Of a DNA stretch of 47,749 nt, positions 7,490-16,023 are shown piece by piece. How positions within the stretch are numbered: position 1 is the first letter of the stretch; the number at the start of each line of letters is the position of its first letter. Both the position numbers and the translations under genes were made by a program. The notes beneath the pieces were generated by a model. The model was given only the letters and a program-made list of their open reading frames with translations. It searched no databases and had not been told where the DNA came from. This stretch comes from Fusobacterium sp. (GTDB taxonomy: Bacteria; Fusobacteriota; Fusobacteriia; Fusobacteriales; Fusobacteriaceae), in the NCBI GenBank assembly GCA_019416865.1, contig DXWL01000015.1, forward strand, positions 1 through 47,749, written 5' to 3'.

Positions 7490-9655
7490 TTACATTCCTT
7501 TCCTAGTTAGTCCCACTCTTTCCCTTTTTAAATCAACATCTTTTATTTTTACTTTTATAATCTGTCCTACAGAAAGTACTTTAGCAGGATCATCTATATA
7601 TTTATCTGAAATTTCAGATATATGAAGAAGGGCATCATTTTTAAGTCCAATATCTACAAAAGCTCCAAACTTTACAACATTTCTTACTGTTCCTTCAAGC
7701 TCCATTCCCTCTTTCAGATTATCTATTTTTAGAATATCTGATTTTAAAAGAGGTTTTTCCAACTCATCTCTAGGATCTCTTCTGTCCCTTATAAGAGCTT
7801 CGTATACATCTTTTACAGTTTCTTTTCCATACGATTTTTCATCAGCAAATTTATTGTAATTAAATTTTTTCAATTTTTCTCTGCTTTCAGCCAAATTATT
7901 TCTATATTCATCCATAGAGATTCCTACTGCTAAAAGAATCTCTTCAGCAATATTATATGATTCAGGGTGAATAATTGTATTGTCAAAAATATTTTCTCCA
8001 TTTTCTATTATTAAGAACCCTGCCATCTGTTCGTAAGCTTTAGCTCCTACTCCTTTAACTTTCATCAGCTGTTTTCTGTTTTGGAAATTTCCATTTTCTC
8101 TTCTATATTCGACAATATTTTTTGCCATATTTTTCTTAACACCTGACACATGCTCTAAAAGTGCCCACGAAGCTGTGTTTACATTTATTCCTACACTATT
8201 TACAACAGAAGCTATCACTTCATCTAAAGAGCTGTCTAATTGTTTCTGGTCAACATCATGCTGATACATTCCAACACCTATTGATTTAGGATCAATTTTT
8301 ACAAGTTCTCCAAGAGGATCTTGGATTCTTCTTCCAATTGAAATAGCCCCTCTTACAGTAACATCAAGATCAGGAAATTCTTCATTGGCAAGTTTTGAAG
8401 CTGAATAAACAGAAGCTCCTGCTTCATTTACTATAATATACTTTACATCTTTACTGCACTCTTTTAAAGTTTTTGCTACAAAACTCTCTGTTTCCCTTGA
8501 AGCTGTTCCATTTCCTATAGCAATAATATCAATGTCATATTGTTTTATATATTTTAAAATTTTATTTTTTGATGTTTCAAGCTGTTTTTCATTATTCATT
8601 CCTTCAACAAGATAGAATACATCATTTGTTACAAAAAATCCGTTTTTATCAACTATGGCAACCTTACATCCTGTTCTGTATCCTGGGTCAAGTCCTAATA
8701 CATTTTTTTCCTTTAAAGGTGGCTGAAGCAATAAATTTTTAAGATTTTCTTTAAATACAGCTATAGCCTCTGTTTCACTTTTTTCTGTAAGGATATTTCT
8801 TACTTCTCTCTCAATTGAAGGGAATATAAGTCTGTCATAAGCATCTGCTGTAATTGTTTTATGAAGCTCTGCTGCAGATTTATTGCTGAACTCCCCAAGA
8901 AGAATATTATCTATTCTTTGTCTTGTATTATCCTCTGTTTTTAAAGACACTGAAAGAATATCCTCTTTTTCTCCTCTGTTAAGAGCAAGAATTCTATGAG
9001 AAGGAACCGTTTTTACAGGCTCTGTGTATTCATAATAGTCTGCATATACCTTTTTTTCATCAAGTTCCTCTGCTTTTTTTGTATTTTTTGAAACTATTAT
9101 TCCATTTTTTAATAAAATTTCTCTTAATTTTTCTCTGTATTCAGCTTTTTCAGAAATCCATTGAGCAACAATAAGCTTTGCTCCTTCAACAGCTTCTTCA
9201 ACAGTAGAAACCTCTTCTGTTATAAATCCTTCCGCTTTTTTCAAAAGCTCATCTTCTGATTTCATAAGATAGACAAACTGTGCAAGAGGTTCTAGCCCTT
9301 TTTCAATAGCTATATCTGCCTTTGTTTTTCTTCTTTTTTTATAAGGAAGATATAAATCCTCAACTTCCTGAAGTTTTTCAGCTTTTATTATAGAATTTCT
9401 TAACTCTTCTGTAAGTTTTCCTTGTTCTTCTATAAGAGCAAGTACCTCCTCTTTTCTTTTTTCAAGATTTCTAAGGTAAGTTATTGCTTTTAAAATATCT
9501 CCTATTTGATTTTCGTCAAGGTTTCCTGTAACCTCTTTTCTATATCTTGAGATAAAAGGAACTGTTGCCCCCTCATCCAAAAGTTTTACTGTATTTTCAA
9601 CTTGAGTCAGCTTAAGGTTAAGCTCTTTACTCACTGCTTCAAAAAGATTATTCAT
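7490..9655 (-). CDS. tex: Tex family RNA-binding transcription accessory protein
   Basis: 721 residues, typical for Tex (bacterial homologue of Spt6). Helical N-terminal domain, YqgF/RNase H-like domain with GLDPGYRTGCKVAIVD (around 325-341), helix-hairpin-helix region with VGINVNTASWALLEHVSGV (around 490-508) and a C-terminal S1 domain (about 645-720; GTVRNVVKFGAFVDIG, ALLHISEIS). Family members bind nucleic acid and affect transcription and stress responses; the exact role is not settled. First gene of a unit with the sensor protein, whose ATG lies two bases beyond the tex stop. Confidence 0.95.
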   Translation of the reverse strand: MNNLFEAVSKELNLKLTQVENTVKLLDEGATVPFISRYRKEVTGNLDENQIGDILKAITYLRNLEKRKEEVLALIEEQGKLTEELRNSIIKAEKLQEVEDLYLPYKKRRKTKADIAIEKGLEPLAQFVYLMKSEDELLKKAEGFITEEVSTVEEAVEGAKLIVAQWISEKAEYREKLREILLKNGIIVSKNTKKAEELDEKKVYADYYEYTEPVKTVPSHRILALNRGEKEDILSVSLKTEDNTRQRIDNILLGEFSNKSAAELHKTITADAYDRLIFPSIEREVRNILTEKSETEAIAVFKENLKNLLLQPPLKEKNVLGLDPGYRTGCKVAIVDKNGFFVTNDVFYLVEGMNNEKQLETSKNKILKYIKQYDIDIIAIGNGTASRETESFVAKTLKECSKDVKYIIVNEAGASVYSASKLANEEFPDLDVTVRGAISIGRRIQDPLGELVKIDPKSIGVGMYQHDVDQKQLDSSLDEVIASVVNSVGINVNTASWALLEHVSGVKKNMAKNIVEYRRENGNFQNRKQLMKVKGVGAKAYEQMAGFLIIENGENIFDNTIIHPESYNIAEEILLAVGISMDEYRNNLAESREKLKKFNYNKFADEKSYGKETVKDVYEALIRDRRDPRDELEKPLLKSDILKIDNLKEGMELEGTVRNVVKFGAFVDIGLKNDALLHISEISDKYIDDPAKVLSVGQIIKVKIKDVDLKRERVGLTRKGM

Positions 9656-9713
9656 CTATTTTCCTCCGAGTTTTCTTTTCCAAATTCTCTTTTCACATAA
9701 ATTAAACCATTAT

Positions 9714-9722
9714 ATTATATCA
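9714..9722 (-). promoter_or_regulatory. Extended -10 promoter of tex
   Basis: On the minus strand TGA-TATAAT, an extended -10 (TGn plus a perfect hexamer), about 60 bases before the tex start. The -35 region is weak. The same TGATATAAT string recurs before truB, obgE and ymdB. Confidence 0.55.
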
Positions 9723-9743
9723 TAAATCAATTATAATTTCTAA

Positions 9744-9786
9744 ATAAAAAAAGATAATCTGAAAATAGGTTATCTCCAGATTATCT
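9744..9786 (-). terminator. Intrinsic terminator of ileS
   Basis: AGATAATCT (9752-9760) pairs with AGATTATCT (9778-9786), nine perfect pairs, followed on the minus strand by a run of seven T. It lies just past the ileS stop. Confidence 0.8.
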
Positions 9787-9802
9787 CTTTATCTAAATTA
9801 CA

Positions 9803-12800
9803 TTATTTTACTTTTACACCAAGTTTAACTTTTTCTCCATTTACGTTAAATTCTTGTGCAAATCCTTCAGTTGTACCAAATACAATTTCATCTGTTAATG
9901 TATCATTTTTGATTACATCTGCATTTCTTTCAATAATTTCTCTTAGTTTATCGTTTCCTTCTTCGTAAAGAACGATATGATCTACTACATTGAAGTCTGC
10001 TTCTTTTCTCATTGATTGAATTTTACTGATAATTTCTCTTACAAATCCTTCTTCGATAAGTTCAGGAGTAAGTTTTGTATCAAGAACAACAGTTATTCCT
10101 CTATCTTCTAAAGGCATATATCCTTCAGTTTGTCCGCTTTCGATTAGTAAATCTGTTTCTGCAAGATTTGCTACCTCTCCGTCAGAAAGAGTAAGTGATA
10201 ATACACCTGTTGTATCTAATTCTTTTTTAGCTTTGCTTCCATCTATTTCAGCTAGAAGAGTTCTGATTTCATTTACTTTCTTACCGTATCTTTGTCCTAA
10301 AGTTTTTAATTGAGGTTTAAATGTATAAGAAGTAAATTGAGATGTATCCTCTACAAAGTGAATATTTTTAATATTCAACTCTTCTCTTATGATATTTTGG
10401 TAAAGTTCTCCAACTTCGTGTCCTGCTTTTACATAAATATTTGCAACAGGTTGTCTGTTTTTGATATTTGCAGCATTTCTTGCAGCTCTTCCAAGAGTAA
10501 CAACTTGTAATACTTCGTCCATATCTGCTTCAAGTTCTACATCAATTGCACTTTCATCAACAACAGGGAAATCACAAAGGTGAATACTTTCAGGAGCATT
10601 TTTATCAACACTTCTTACTAAGTTTTGGTAAATTTCTTCTGTCATAAATGGAATCATTGGAGCTGCTGTTTTAGCTATTGTAATAAGAGCTGTGTAAAGA
10701 GTCATGTATGCAGTAATTTTATCTTCTGTCATATCTGTTACCCAGAAACGCTCTCTGCTTCTTCTTACATACCAGTTACTTAATTCATCTACAAAGTCTT
10801 GAAGAAGTCTTGCAGCTTCAAGAAGTTTATAATCAGCAAGATTTTCATCTACACCTTTTACAACTGTATTTAGTTTTGACATAAGCCATTTATCCATTAC
10901 AGTCATTTTTTCTTTATCTAGTGTATATTTTGTAGGATCAAACTGATCTATCTCAGCATAAAGTACATAGAAGGCATATGTGTTCCATAAAGTTGACATG
11001 AATTTTCTTTGTCCTTCAAGAACTGCTTTTCCATGGAATCTGTTAGGAAGCCAAGGAGCTGAGTTTATATAGAAATACCAACGGATAGCGTCTGCTCCAT
11101 AAGTTGCAAGTGCATCAAATGGATCAACTGCATTTCCTTTTGATTTAGACATTTTTTGTCCGTTTTCATCTTGAACGTGTCCAAGAACGATAACGTTTTT
11201 ATATGGTGCTTCATTGAAAATAAGTGTTGATACAGCAAGAAGAGAGTAGAACCAACCTCTTGTTTGGTCAACTGCCTCTGATATGAAATCAGCAGGGAAC
11301 TGTTTCTTAAACAGATCTTCATTTTCAAATGGATAGTGATGTTGTGCAAAAGGCATTGATCCTGAGTCAAACCAGCAGTCAATAACTTCTTTTACTCTTG
11401 TCATTTGTTTTCCACAATGAGGACAAGTTATTGTTACAGCATCTATGTATGGACGGTGAAGTTCAATGTTTTCAGGACAGTTAGGTGACATCTCTTTAAG
11501 TTCTGCAATGCTTCCTATTGCATGTTTGTGTCCGCATTCACATTCCCAAACATTAAGAGGAGTTCCCCAATATCTGTCACGGCTGATTCCCCAATCCTGA
11601 ACATTTTCAAGCCAATCTCCGAAACGACCTTTACCAATTGATTTTGGAATCCAGTTAATTGTGTTATTATTTCTTATTAAATCTTCTTTAACAGCAGTCA
11701 TTTTGATGAACCAAGATTCTCTTGCATAATAGATAAGAGGTGTATCACATCTCCAGCAGTGTGGATAGCTGTGTTCATAGTTAGGTGCATCAAAAAGAAG
11801 TCCTTTTTTATCAAGGTCAATTAAGATCTCTCTGTCTGCTTTTTTACAGAAAGTTCCTGCCCAAGGAGTTTCTTTTGTCATTTCTCCTTTAGCATCTACT
11901 AATTGTACGAAAGGAAGGTCATAGATTCTTCCTACATTTGCGTCATCTTCCCCGAATGCTGGAGCAATATGAACTACTCCTGTACCATCTGTTAAAGTAA
12001 CGTAAGTATCACAAGTTACATACCAACATTTTTTATCAGGTTTTACAAAATCAAATAGAGGCTCATACTCTTTATATTCTAAATCTTTTCCTGTAAATCT
12101 TTCAAGAATTTCAAAATTTTCTTTTAATACAGTTTCTACAAGAGCTTCTGCCATGTAATAAGTATATTCTCCGTGTTTAACTTTTACGTAAGTTTCGTTA
12201 GGGTTTACACAAAGAGCCACGTTTGAAGGAAGAGTCCATGGAGTAGTTGTCCATGCTAAAATATATGCTTCTTCCCCTTTAACTTTAAATCTTACTATTG
12301 CAGATTTTTCTTTAACATCTTTATATCCTTGAGCAACTTCGTGGCTTGATAAAGGTGTTCCACATCTTGGGCAGTAAGGAACAATTTTAAATCCTTTGTA
12401 AAGAAGTCCCTTTTCCCAGATTTTTTTAAGTGCCCACCATTCAGATTCTATAAAGTTATTGTCATAAGTTACATAAGGATTTTCCATATCAGCCCAGAAT
12501 CCAACTGTCTTAGAAAAGTCCTCCCACATTCCTTTATATTTCCAAACGCTTTTTTTACATTCTTCAATAAATGGTTCTAGCCCATAAGTTTCAATTTGTT
12601 CTTTTCCATTGATTCCTAAAAGTTTTTCAACTTCAAGTTCAACAGGCAGTCCATGAGTGTCCCAACCTGCTTTTCTTGGTACATCATAACCTTTCATTGT
12701 TCTGTATCTTGGTACCATATCTTTTATTACACGAGTTAAAACGTGTCCAATGTGTGGTTTACCATTTGCTGTAGGGGGTCCATCATAGAAAGTATATGTT

Positions 12801-12916
12801 TTATCCCCTTTTCTAGATTCGATACTTTTTTCAAAAATCTTATTTTCTTCCCAGAACTTTTCAATTTCTTTTTCTCTTTCTACGAAATTTAAGCTGGTAG
12901 ATACTTTTTTATACAT
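9803..12916 (-). CDS. ileS: Isoleucyl-tRNA synthetase, type 2 (eukaryote-like)
   Basis: 1037 residues; charges tRNA-Ile and edits valine. The class I signatures are clear: PHIGH (HIGH at 55-58) and KMSKS near 590. A zinc-type knuckle CPRCGTPLSSHEVAQGY lies near 183-200, followed by the CP1 editing domain with AWTTTPWTLPSN. Sequence style (YRTMKGYDVPRKAGWDTHGLPVE, KMSKSKGNAVDP, length over 1000) matches the IleS2 type rather than the E. coli IleS1 type. IleS2 enzymes are known to be less sensitive to mupirocin; that is inferred here from type. The start is set by AGGAGG five bases before ATG. It is its own transcription unit, preceded by a leader with an isoleucine-rich peptide and terminator (12968-13114). 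Confidence 0.97.
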   Translation of the reverse strand: MYKKVSTSLNFVEREKEIEKFWEENKIFEKSIESRKGDKTYTFYDGPPTANGKPHIGHVLTRVIKDMVPRYRTMKGYDVPRKAGWDTHGLPVELEVEKLLGINGKEQIETYGLEPFIEECKKSVWKYKGMWEDFSKTVGFWADMENPYVTYDNNFIESEWWALKKIWEKGLLYKGFKIVPYCPRCGTPLSSHEVAQGYKDVKEKSAIVRFKVKGEEAYILAWTTTPWTLPSNVALCVNPNETYVKVKHGEYTYYMAEALVETVLKENFEILERFTGKDLEYKEYEPLFDFVKPDKKCWYVTCDTYVTLTDGTGVVHIAPAFGEDDANVGRIYDLPFVQLVDAKGEMTKETPWAGTFCKKADREILIDLDKKGLLFDAPNYEHSYPHCWRCDTPLIYYARESWFIKMTAVKEDLIRNNNTINWIPKSIGKGRFGDWLENVQDWGISRDRYWGTPLNVWECECGHKHAIGSIAELKEMSPNCPENIELHRPYIDAVTITCPHCGKQMTRVKEVIDCWFDSGSMPFAQHHYPFENEDLFKKQFPADFISEAVDQTRGWFYSLLAVSTLIFNEAPYKNVIVLGHVQDENGQKMSKSKGNAVDPFDALATYGADAIRWYFYINSAPWLPNRFHGKAVLEGQRKFMSTLWNTYAFYVLYAEIDQFDPTKYTLDKEKMTVMDKWLMSKLNTVVKGVDENLADYKLLEAARLLQDFVDELSNWYVRRSRERFWVTDMTEDKITAYMTLYTALITIAKTAAPMIPFMTEEIYQNLVRSVDKNAPESIHLCDFPVVDESAIDVELEADMDEVLQVVTLGRAARNAANIKNRQPVANIYVKAGHEVGELYQNIIREELNIKNIHFVEDTSQFTSYTFKPQLKTLGQRYGKKVNEIRTLLAEIDGSKAKKELDTTGVLSLTLSDGEVANLAETDLLIESGQTEGYMPLEDRGITVVLDTKLTPELIEEGFVREIISKIQSMRKEADFNVVDHIVLYEEGNDKLREIIERNADVIKNDTLTDEIVFGTTEGFAQEFNVNGEKVKLGVKVK

Positions 12917-12967
12917 AAAAACCTCCTGATAAAAGTTTATATTTTACAAATTTTGAATATCTGATAT

Positions 12968-12994
12968 AAAAAAAAGCAACCATGCAGGTTGCTT
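12968..12994 (-). terminator. Leader terminator (attenuator) upstream of ileS
   Basis: Minus strand: AAGCAACC-TGCAT-GGTTGCTT, an 8-bp perfect stem, followed by a run of T (8 to 9 with the last stem base). It lies about 50 bases before the ileS start and downstream of the leader peptide, so it would end transcription before ileS unless it is prevented from folding. Confidence 0.85.
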
Positions 12995-13066
12995 ATCTTT
13001 TCTAATAATTTATTCAATCGAGATAATTTTATACAACGCCACATAATAACATCTATAATATTTTAT

Positions 13067-13114
13067 TTAGCTTATTATTGATGATATTATTATTATGTTT
13101 TTCGCTGAATTCAT
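13067..13114 (-). CDS. ileS leader peptide, MNSAKNIIIISSIIS
   Basis: A 15-codon ORF in the gap upstream of ileS. It reads Met-Asn-Ser-Ala-Lys-Asn, four Ile, two Ser, two Ile, Ser, stop (TAA). All six Ile codons are ATA. A strong ribosome site, AAGGGGAG, lies six bases before ATG. Six of 15 residues being the cognate amino acid of the downstream synthetase is the hallmark of an attenuation leader (compare thrL, ilvL, pheM in enterics). AUA is read by the lysidine-modified tRNA-Ile2, so charging of that isoacceptor may be what is sensed. The peptide itself probably has no other function. Confidence 0.8.
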   Translation of the reverse strand: MNSAKNIIIISSIIS

Positions 13115-13146
13115 TTTTATCTCCCCTTGTTTATTTTATTAAATAT

Positions 13147-13176
13147 ACTATATCATACATTGCATATAAAAGTAAA
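13147..13176 (-). promoter_or_regulatory. Candidate promoter of the ileS leader
   Basis: Minus strand: TTTACT (13176-13171), 18 bases, TATAGT (13152-13147), placing the transcript start near 13140 and the leader ATG about 26 bases later. Between rpsP and here no terminator is seen, so read-through from rpsP into the leader is also possible. Confidence 0.5.
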
Positions 13177-13215
13177 CATCTAAATTATTATAATCTAAAA
13201 CTTAATTAATTTTAA

Positions 13216-13479
13216 TTATTTTCTTTTAGATTCTTCAAATTTTGCCCAAACTCCAGCTTTAGTTAAAAGAGATTTAACTGTTCTTGTAGGTTGTGCTCCA
13301 TTTTGTAAGAAAGTTAAGATTTCTTCTTCTTTTAAAACTACTTTAGAATCTTCTAATGGATAGTAGTTTCCTAAGTAAGCTACTGCTTTACCTTCTCTTT
13401 TAGTTGTAGATTCCATAGCTACTACTCTGTATACTGGGTTTTTTTTGCTTCCTAATCTTGTTAATCTTAATTTTAACAT
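13216..13479 (-). CDS. rpsP: 30S ribosomal protein S16
   Basis: 87 residues, the standard S16 length. It opens MLKLRLTRLGSKKNPVYRVVAMES, the S16 signature (RLxRxGxKKxPxYRIVxxD), and has YLGNYYPLE in the middle. S16 binds 16S rRNA early in 30S assembly. A ribosome site AAAGGAG lies nine bases before ATG. It follows ffh by 68 bases, reproducing the widespread ylxM-ffh-rpsP order. Confidence 0.98.
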   Translation of the reverse strand: MLKLRLTRLGSKKNPVYRVVAMESTTKREGKAVAYLGNYYPLEDSKVVLKEEEILTFLQNGAQPTRTVKSLLTKAGVWAKFEESKRK

Positions 13480-13547
13480 TAAAAATCACTCCTTTTAATT
13501 CTTCTTTTATTTTTTAAATTTTATTTTTAATTTATTTCTTAGGTTAT

Positions 13548-14924
13548 TTAGAAAGGAAATTTTCCTCTTCCTTTTCCATTTCTCATATTAGGCATTCCAC
13601 CGCCCATATTTTTCATTGCATTAAGATTTGGCATTTTTCCTGAGCTGAACATTTTCATCATATTCTTCATCATCTCAAACTGTTTTAATAGTCTGTTTAC
13701 ATCAGCTACATCTGTTCCACTTCCCTTTGCAATTCTCATTTTTCTACTTGCTTTAAGGATTTCAGGTTTTACTCTTTCTTCTTTTGTCATTGACTGGATA
13801 ATAGCTCTTACTTTTTTCATCTCTTTTTCAGCCATAGACAGATCGCCTATATCATTTCCTACTCCTGGAAGCATTTTTAATACACTTGCAAGAGGCCCCA
13901 TTTTCTTGATCATATGAAGCATTTTAAGGAAATCTTCAAGGTTAAATTTCTGAGTTCTTATTTTTTCTTCCAATGATTTTGCATCATCTTCATTTATATT
14001 TTCTTGAGCTTTTTCTACAAGAGATACCACATCTCCCATTCCTAAAATTCTTGAAGCCAATCTTTCAGGATGGAATAACTCAAGATCTCCTATTTTTTCT
14101 CCAACTCCTACAAATTTAATTGGTTTTCCAACCACAGATTTTATAGAAAGGGCAGCTCCCCCTCTTGTATCTCCATCAAATTTTGTAAGAACAACTCCAT
14201 CTATACTTAATTTATCATTAAAATTTTTAGCTAAGTTTACTGCATCCTGTCCTATCATAGCATCAACTACAAGAAGAATTTCCTGAGGTCTTACTGTTTT
14301 TTTAATCTCACTCAGTTCTTCCATAAGAGCTTCATCTACATGAAGTCTTCCAGCAGTATCTATTATCATATATGTATAATCATTTGCTCTTGCTTGTCCC
14401 CATGCTTTTCTTGCTATATCAACAGGATCTTTATTTTCTTCATCAGCATAAACAGGAACATCAATCTGATTTCCTAAAACTTGAAGCTGTTTTATCGCTG
14501 CAGGTCTGTAGACATCTGCTGCAACAAGGTATGGTCTTTCTCCATCTTTTTTCAATTTATTGGCAAGTTTTGCTGCAAAAGTAGTTTTTCCTGCCCCTTG
14601 AAGTCCTGCAAGCATTAACACAGTAGGATTTTTAACTCCCTTTGTAAGCTTTGAGTTTGTTCCTCCAAGAAGTTCAATCAGTTCATCATTTACTATTTTT
14701 ATAAACTGTTGTCCAGGATTTATTCCTTTTATAACTTCTGTTCCAATTGCTTTTTCCTGAATTTTATTTATAAAATCTTTTACAACTTTATAGTTTACAT
14801 CAGCTTCTAAAAGGGACATTTTTACTTCTCTTAAAGCATCTTTTATATTACTTTCACTAAGCTTACCATGCCCTCTTACTTTTTTAAAAATGTCTTGAAA
14901 TCTATTTCCTAAATTTTCTAACAT
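13548..14924 (-). CDS. ffh: Signal recognition particle GTPase Ffh
   Basis: 458 residues; binds 4.5S RNA and signal sequences and delivers nascent membrane proteins to FtsY. N-domain helices (1-95), then the G domain with LAGLQGAGKTTFAAKLA (G1, about 106-122), DTAGRLHVD (G3), TKFDGDTRGG (G4/closing loop). The Met-rich M domain occupies the last about 160 residues and ends in a glycine/methionine-rich tail (MMKNMMKMF, GGGMPNMRNGKGRGK). It lies 20 bases after ylxM, in one operon with rpsP. Confidence 0.98.
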   Translation of the reverse strand: MLENLGNRFQDIFKKVRGHGKLSESNIKDALREVKMSLLEADVNYKVVKDFINKIQEKAIGTEVIKGINPGQQFIKIVNDELIELLGGTNSKLTKGVKNPTVLMLAGLQGAGKTTFAAKLANKLKKDGERPYLVAADVYRPAAIKQLQVLGNQIDVPVYADEENKDPVDIARKAWGQARANDYTYMIIDTAGRLHVDEALMEELSEIKKTVRPQEILLVVDAMIGQDAVNLAKNFNDKLSIDGVVLTKFDGDTRGGAALSIKSVVGKPIKFVGVGEKIGDLELFHPERLASRILGMGDVVSLVEKAQENINEDDAKSLEEKIRTQKFNLEDFLKMLHMIKKMGPLASVLKMLPGVGNDIGDLSMAEKEMKKVRAIIQSMTKEERVKPEILKASRKMRIAKGSGTDVADVNRLLKQFEMMKNMMKMFSSGKMPNLNAMKNMGGGMPNMRNGKGRGKFPF

Positions 14925-14944
14925 CTCTTTCTCCTATTTTCTGA

Positions 14945-15256
14945 CTAACCCATTTTTTCAATAAGCTTATCCAAATTTTCTTCTTTAAAATCCTTTTTAA
15001 GCTCCAAAAGTTCATTATATAACTTTCTGTCTTTTTTATAAAAATTAAGTTTCTCTTCGTAATCTCTTAAGATTTTGCACCCTCTTCTTATATTATCATA
15101 GACAGCCTGTCTTGTAACTTCATAGTTCTGTGCTATCTCGCTCAAAGAAAGATCCTCTTCAAAATAATCTATAAGATATCTTTTCTGTTTTTCTGTCAAA
15201 AGAGGTTTATAATAATCAAGAAGTATTCCTATTTCTATCATCTCTTTTAATTCCAT
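14945..15256 (-). CDS. ylxM: YlxM/p13-family DNA-binding helix-turn-helix protein
   Basis: 103 residues with a sigma-70 region 4-like helix-turn-helix (LTEKQKRYLIDYFEEDLSLSEIAQNYEVTRQAVYDNIRRG, about 20-60) and a charged C-terminal helix. The family is almost always next to ffh and is thought to associate with SRP or regulate its genes. The order here (ylxM, 20 bases, ffh) supports the call. It is first in the operon, downstream of a perfect promoter (15271-15299). Confidence 0.93.
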   Translation of the reverse strand: MELKEMIEIGILLDYYKPLLTEKQKRYLIDYFEEDLSLSEIAQNYEVTRQAVYDNIRRGCKILRDYEEKLNFYKKDRKLYNELLELKKDFKEENLDKLIEKMG

Positions 15257-15270
15257 ATAATCACCAAATT

Positions 15271-15299
15271 ATTATATTAATTTTTCTAAAAATTGTCAA
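15271..15299 (-). promoter_or_regulatory. Consensus promoter of ylxM-ffh-rpsP
   Basis: Minus strand: TTGACA (15299-15294), exactly 17 bases, TATAAT (15276-15271). Both hexamers are perfect. This is the best promoter in the window, fitting for an essential translation/targeting operon. The ylxM ATG lies only about 15 bases beyond the -10, so the 5' leader is very short. Confidence 0.9.
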
Positions 15300-15329
15300 G
15301 TATTTTTTCTTTACAGATATAAATTTTGC

Positions 15330-16001
15330 TTAATTTTTTATGGAAGAAGCTATACTATAAATAATTTCCCCTGTAATTCCCCAAATTGTTTCATTATCAT
15401 ATTTATAAAACAAAAGTCTTCTTGGAGTTCCCTTCCAAGGTTGGTGATATTTTTCAGGAAGTCCCCATCTTTTTACATTAAGCTCAATTTTATTTCCCTC
15501 TTTATCAGTATAAAAAGGTTCATTTTGAACTGTTACATATTCTATACTAGGTTTGTTTTCTATGAAGTAATCAAGAGGAACAAGAAAAATTTTTTCTACC
15601 TCATCTCTGTTTACATTAAGTTCATCAAAAGAAAAATTTTTTACATATCCTATATAGGCTTCCACCACTACTCCTGTAGGAATTATAAGAGTTCCATATT
15701 TTCTTACATCTGTTATTCTCTCTTTAGAAAGTCCTATCTCTTCATAAGTTTCTCTAAGTGCTGTTTCACAGAAACTAAAATCACTGGCATCTCTTCTTCC
15801 GCCAGGAAATGATATTTCACTCCCTTGTCTTATTCCCTCTGCTCTTTTTTCAAAAAGAATATATATTTTTTCATCTATCTCACAAAATAAAACCATCACA
15901 GCAGAGTTCATTGAAGATTCTCTTCCTATTATTCTGCTGTGTCCTTTATCCTTAAAAAATTCTGCTATTTTTTCTTTAAAACTGTTATCAGATTTCGGCA
16001 T
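15330..16001 (-). CDS. NUDIX hydrolase, CoA pyrophosphatase-like (NudL type)
   Basis: 223 residues. The NUDIX box lies in SFPGGRRDASDFSFC and TALRETYEEIGL (about 63-90), preceded by FEKRAEGIRQGSEISFPGG, which matches the NudL/PCD1 subgroup (LxKRSxxLRxHxGEVxFPGG). That subgroup cleaves coenzyme A and derivatives to 3',5'-ADP and phosphopantetheine. A following VVVEAYIGYV also fits. It is probably co-transcribed with the upstream lipoprotein gene (22-base gap). The ribosome site before ATG is weak. The substrate is inferred from subfamily pattern only. Confidence 0.85.
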   Translation of the reverse strand: MPKSDNSFKEKIAEFFKDKGHSRIIGRESSMNSAVMVLFCEIDEKIYILFEKRAEGIRQGSEISFPGGRRDASDFSFCETALRETYEEIGLSKERITDVRKYGTLIIPTGVVVEAYIGYVKNFSFDELNVNRDEVEKIFLVPLDYFIENKPSIEYVTVQNEPFYTDKEGNKIELNVKRWGLPEKYHQPWKGTPRRLLFYKYDNETIWGITGEIIYSIASSIKN

Positions 16002-16023
16002 ATTTTCACCATCTTTAAATTTT

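Larger units (their letters stand above)
12968..13114 (-). promoter_or_regulatory. Putative ribosome-mediated transcription attenuator controlling ileS
   Basis: Three pieces are visible on the minus strand. (1) A leader ORF with six AUA codons (13114-13067). (2) Pairing 1:2, where ACATAATAA over the Ile codons (13098-13090) pairs perfectly with TTATTATGT (13049-13041), extended by CATC (13083-13080) with GATG (13053-13050). (3) Pairing 2:3, where TGTGGCGTTGT (13043-13033) pairs with GCAACCTGCA (12992-12983), ten pairs (three of them G-T) with one bulge, destroying the terminator's 5' arm. The two pairings share 13043-13041, so they exclude each other. A ribosome stalled on Ile codons would block 1:2, favour 2:3 and allow ileS transcription. 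The folding is by eye. No T-box sequence is present. Confidence 0.7.

Noticed and set aside
12917..13215. T-box riboswitch upstream of ileS
   Set aside because: No T-box sequence (AAGGGTGGTACCGCG-like) or specifier stem can be found; the region instead holds the leader ORF and terminator.
15441..15812. Plus-strand 123-codon open frame inside the NUDIX gene
   Set aside because: Antisense shadow rich in Phe, Ile, Tyr and Lys with no ribosome site; the NUDIX frame has clear motifs.
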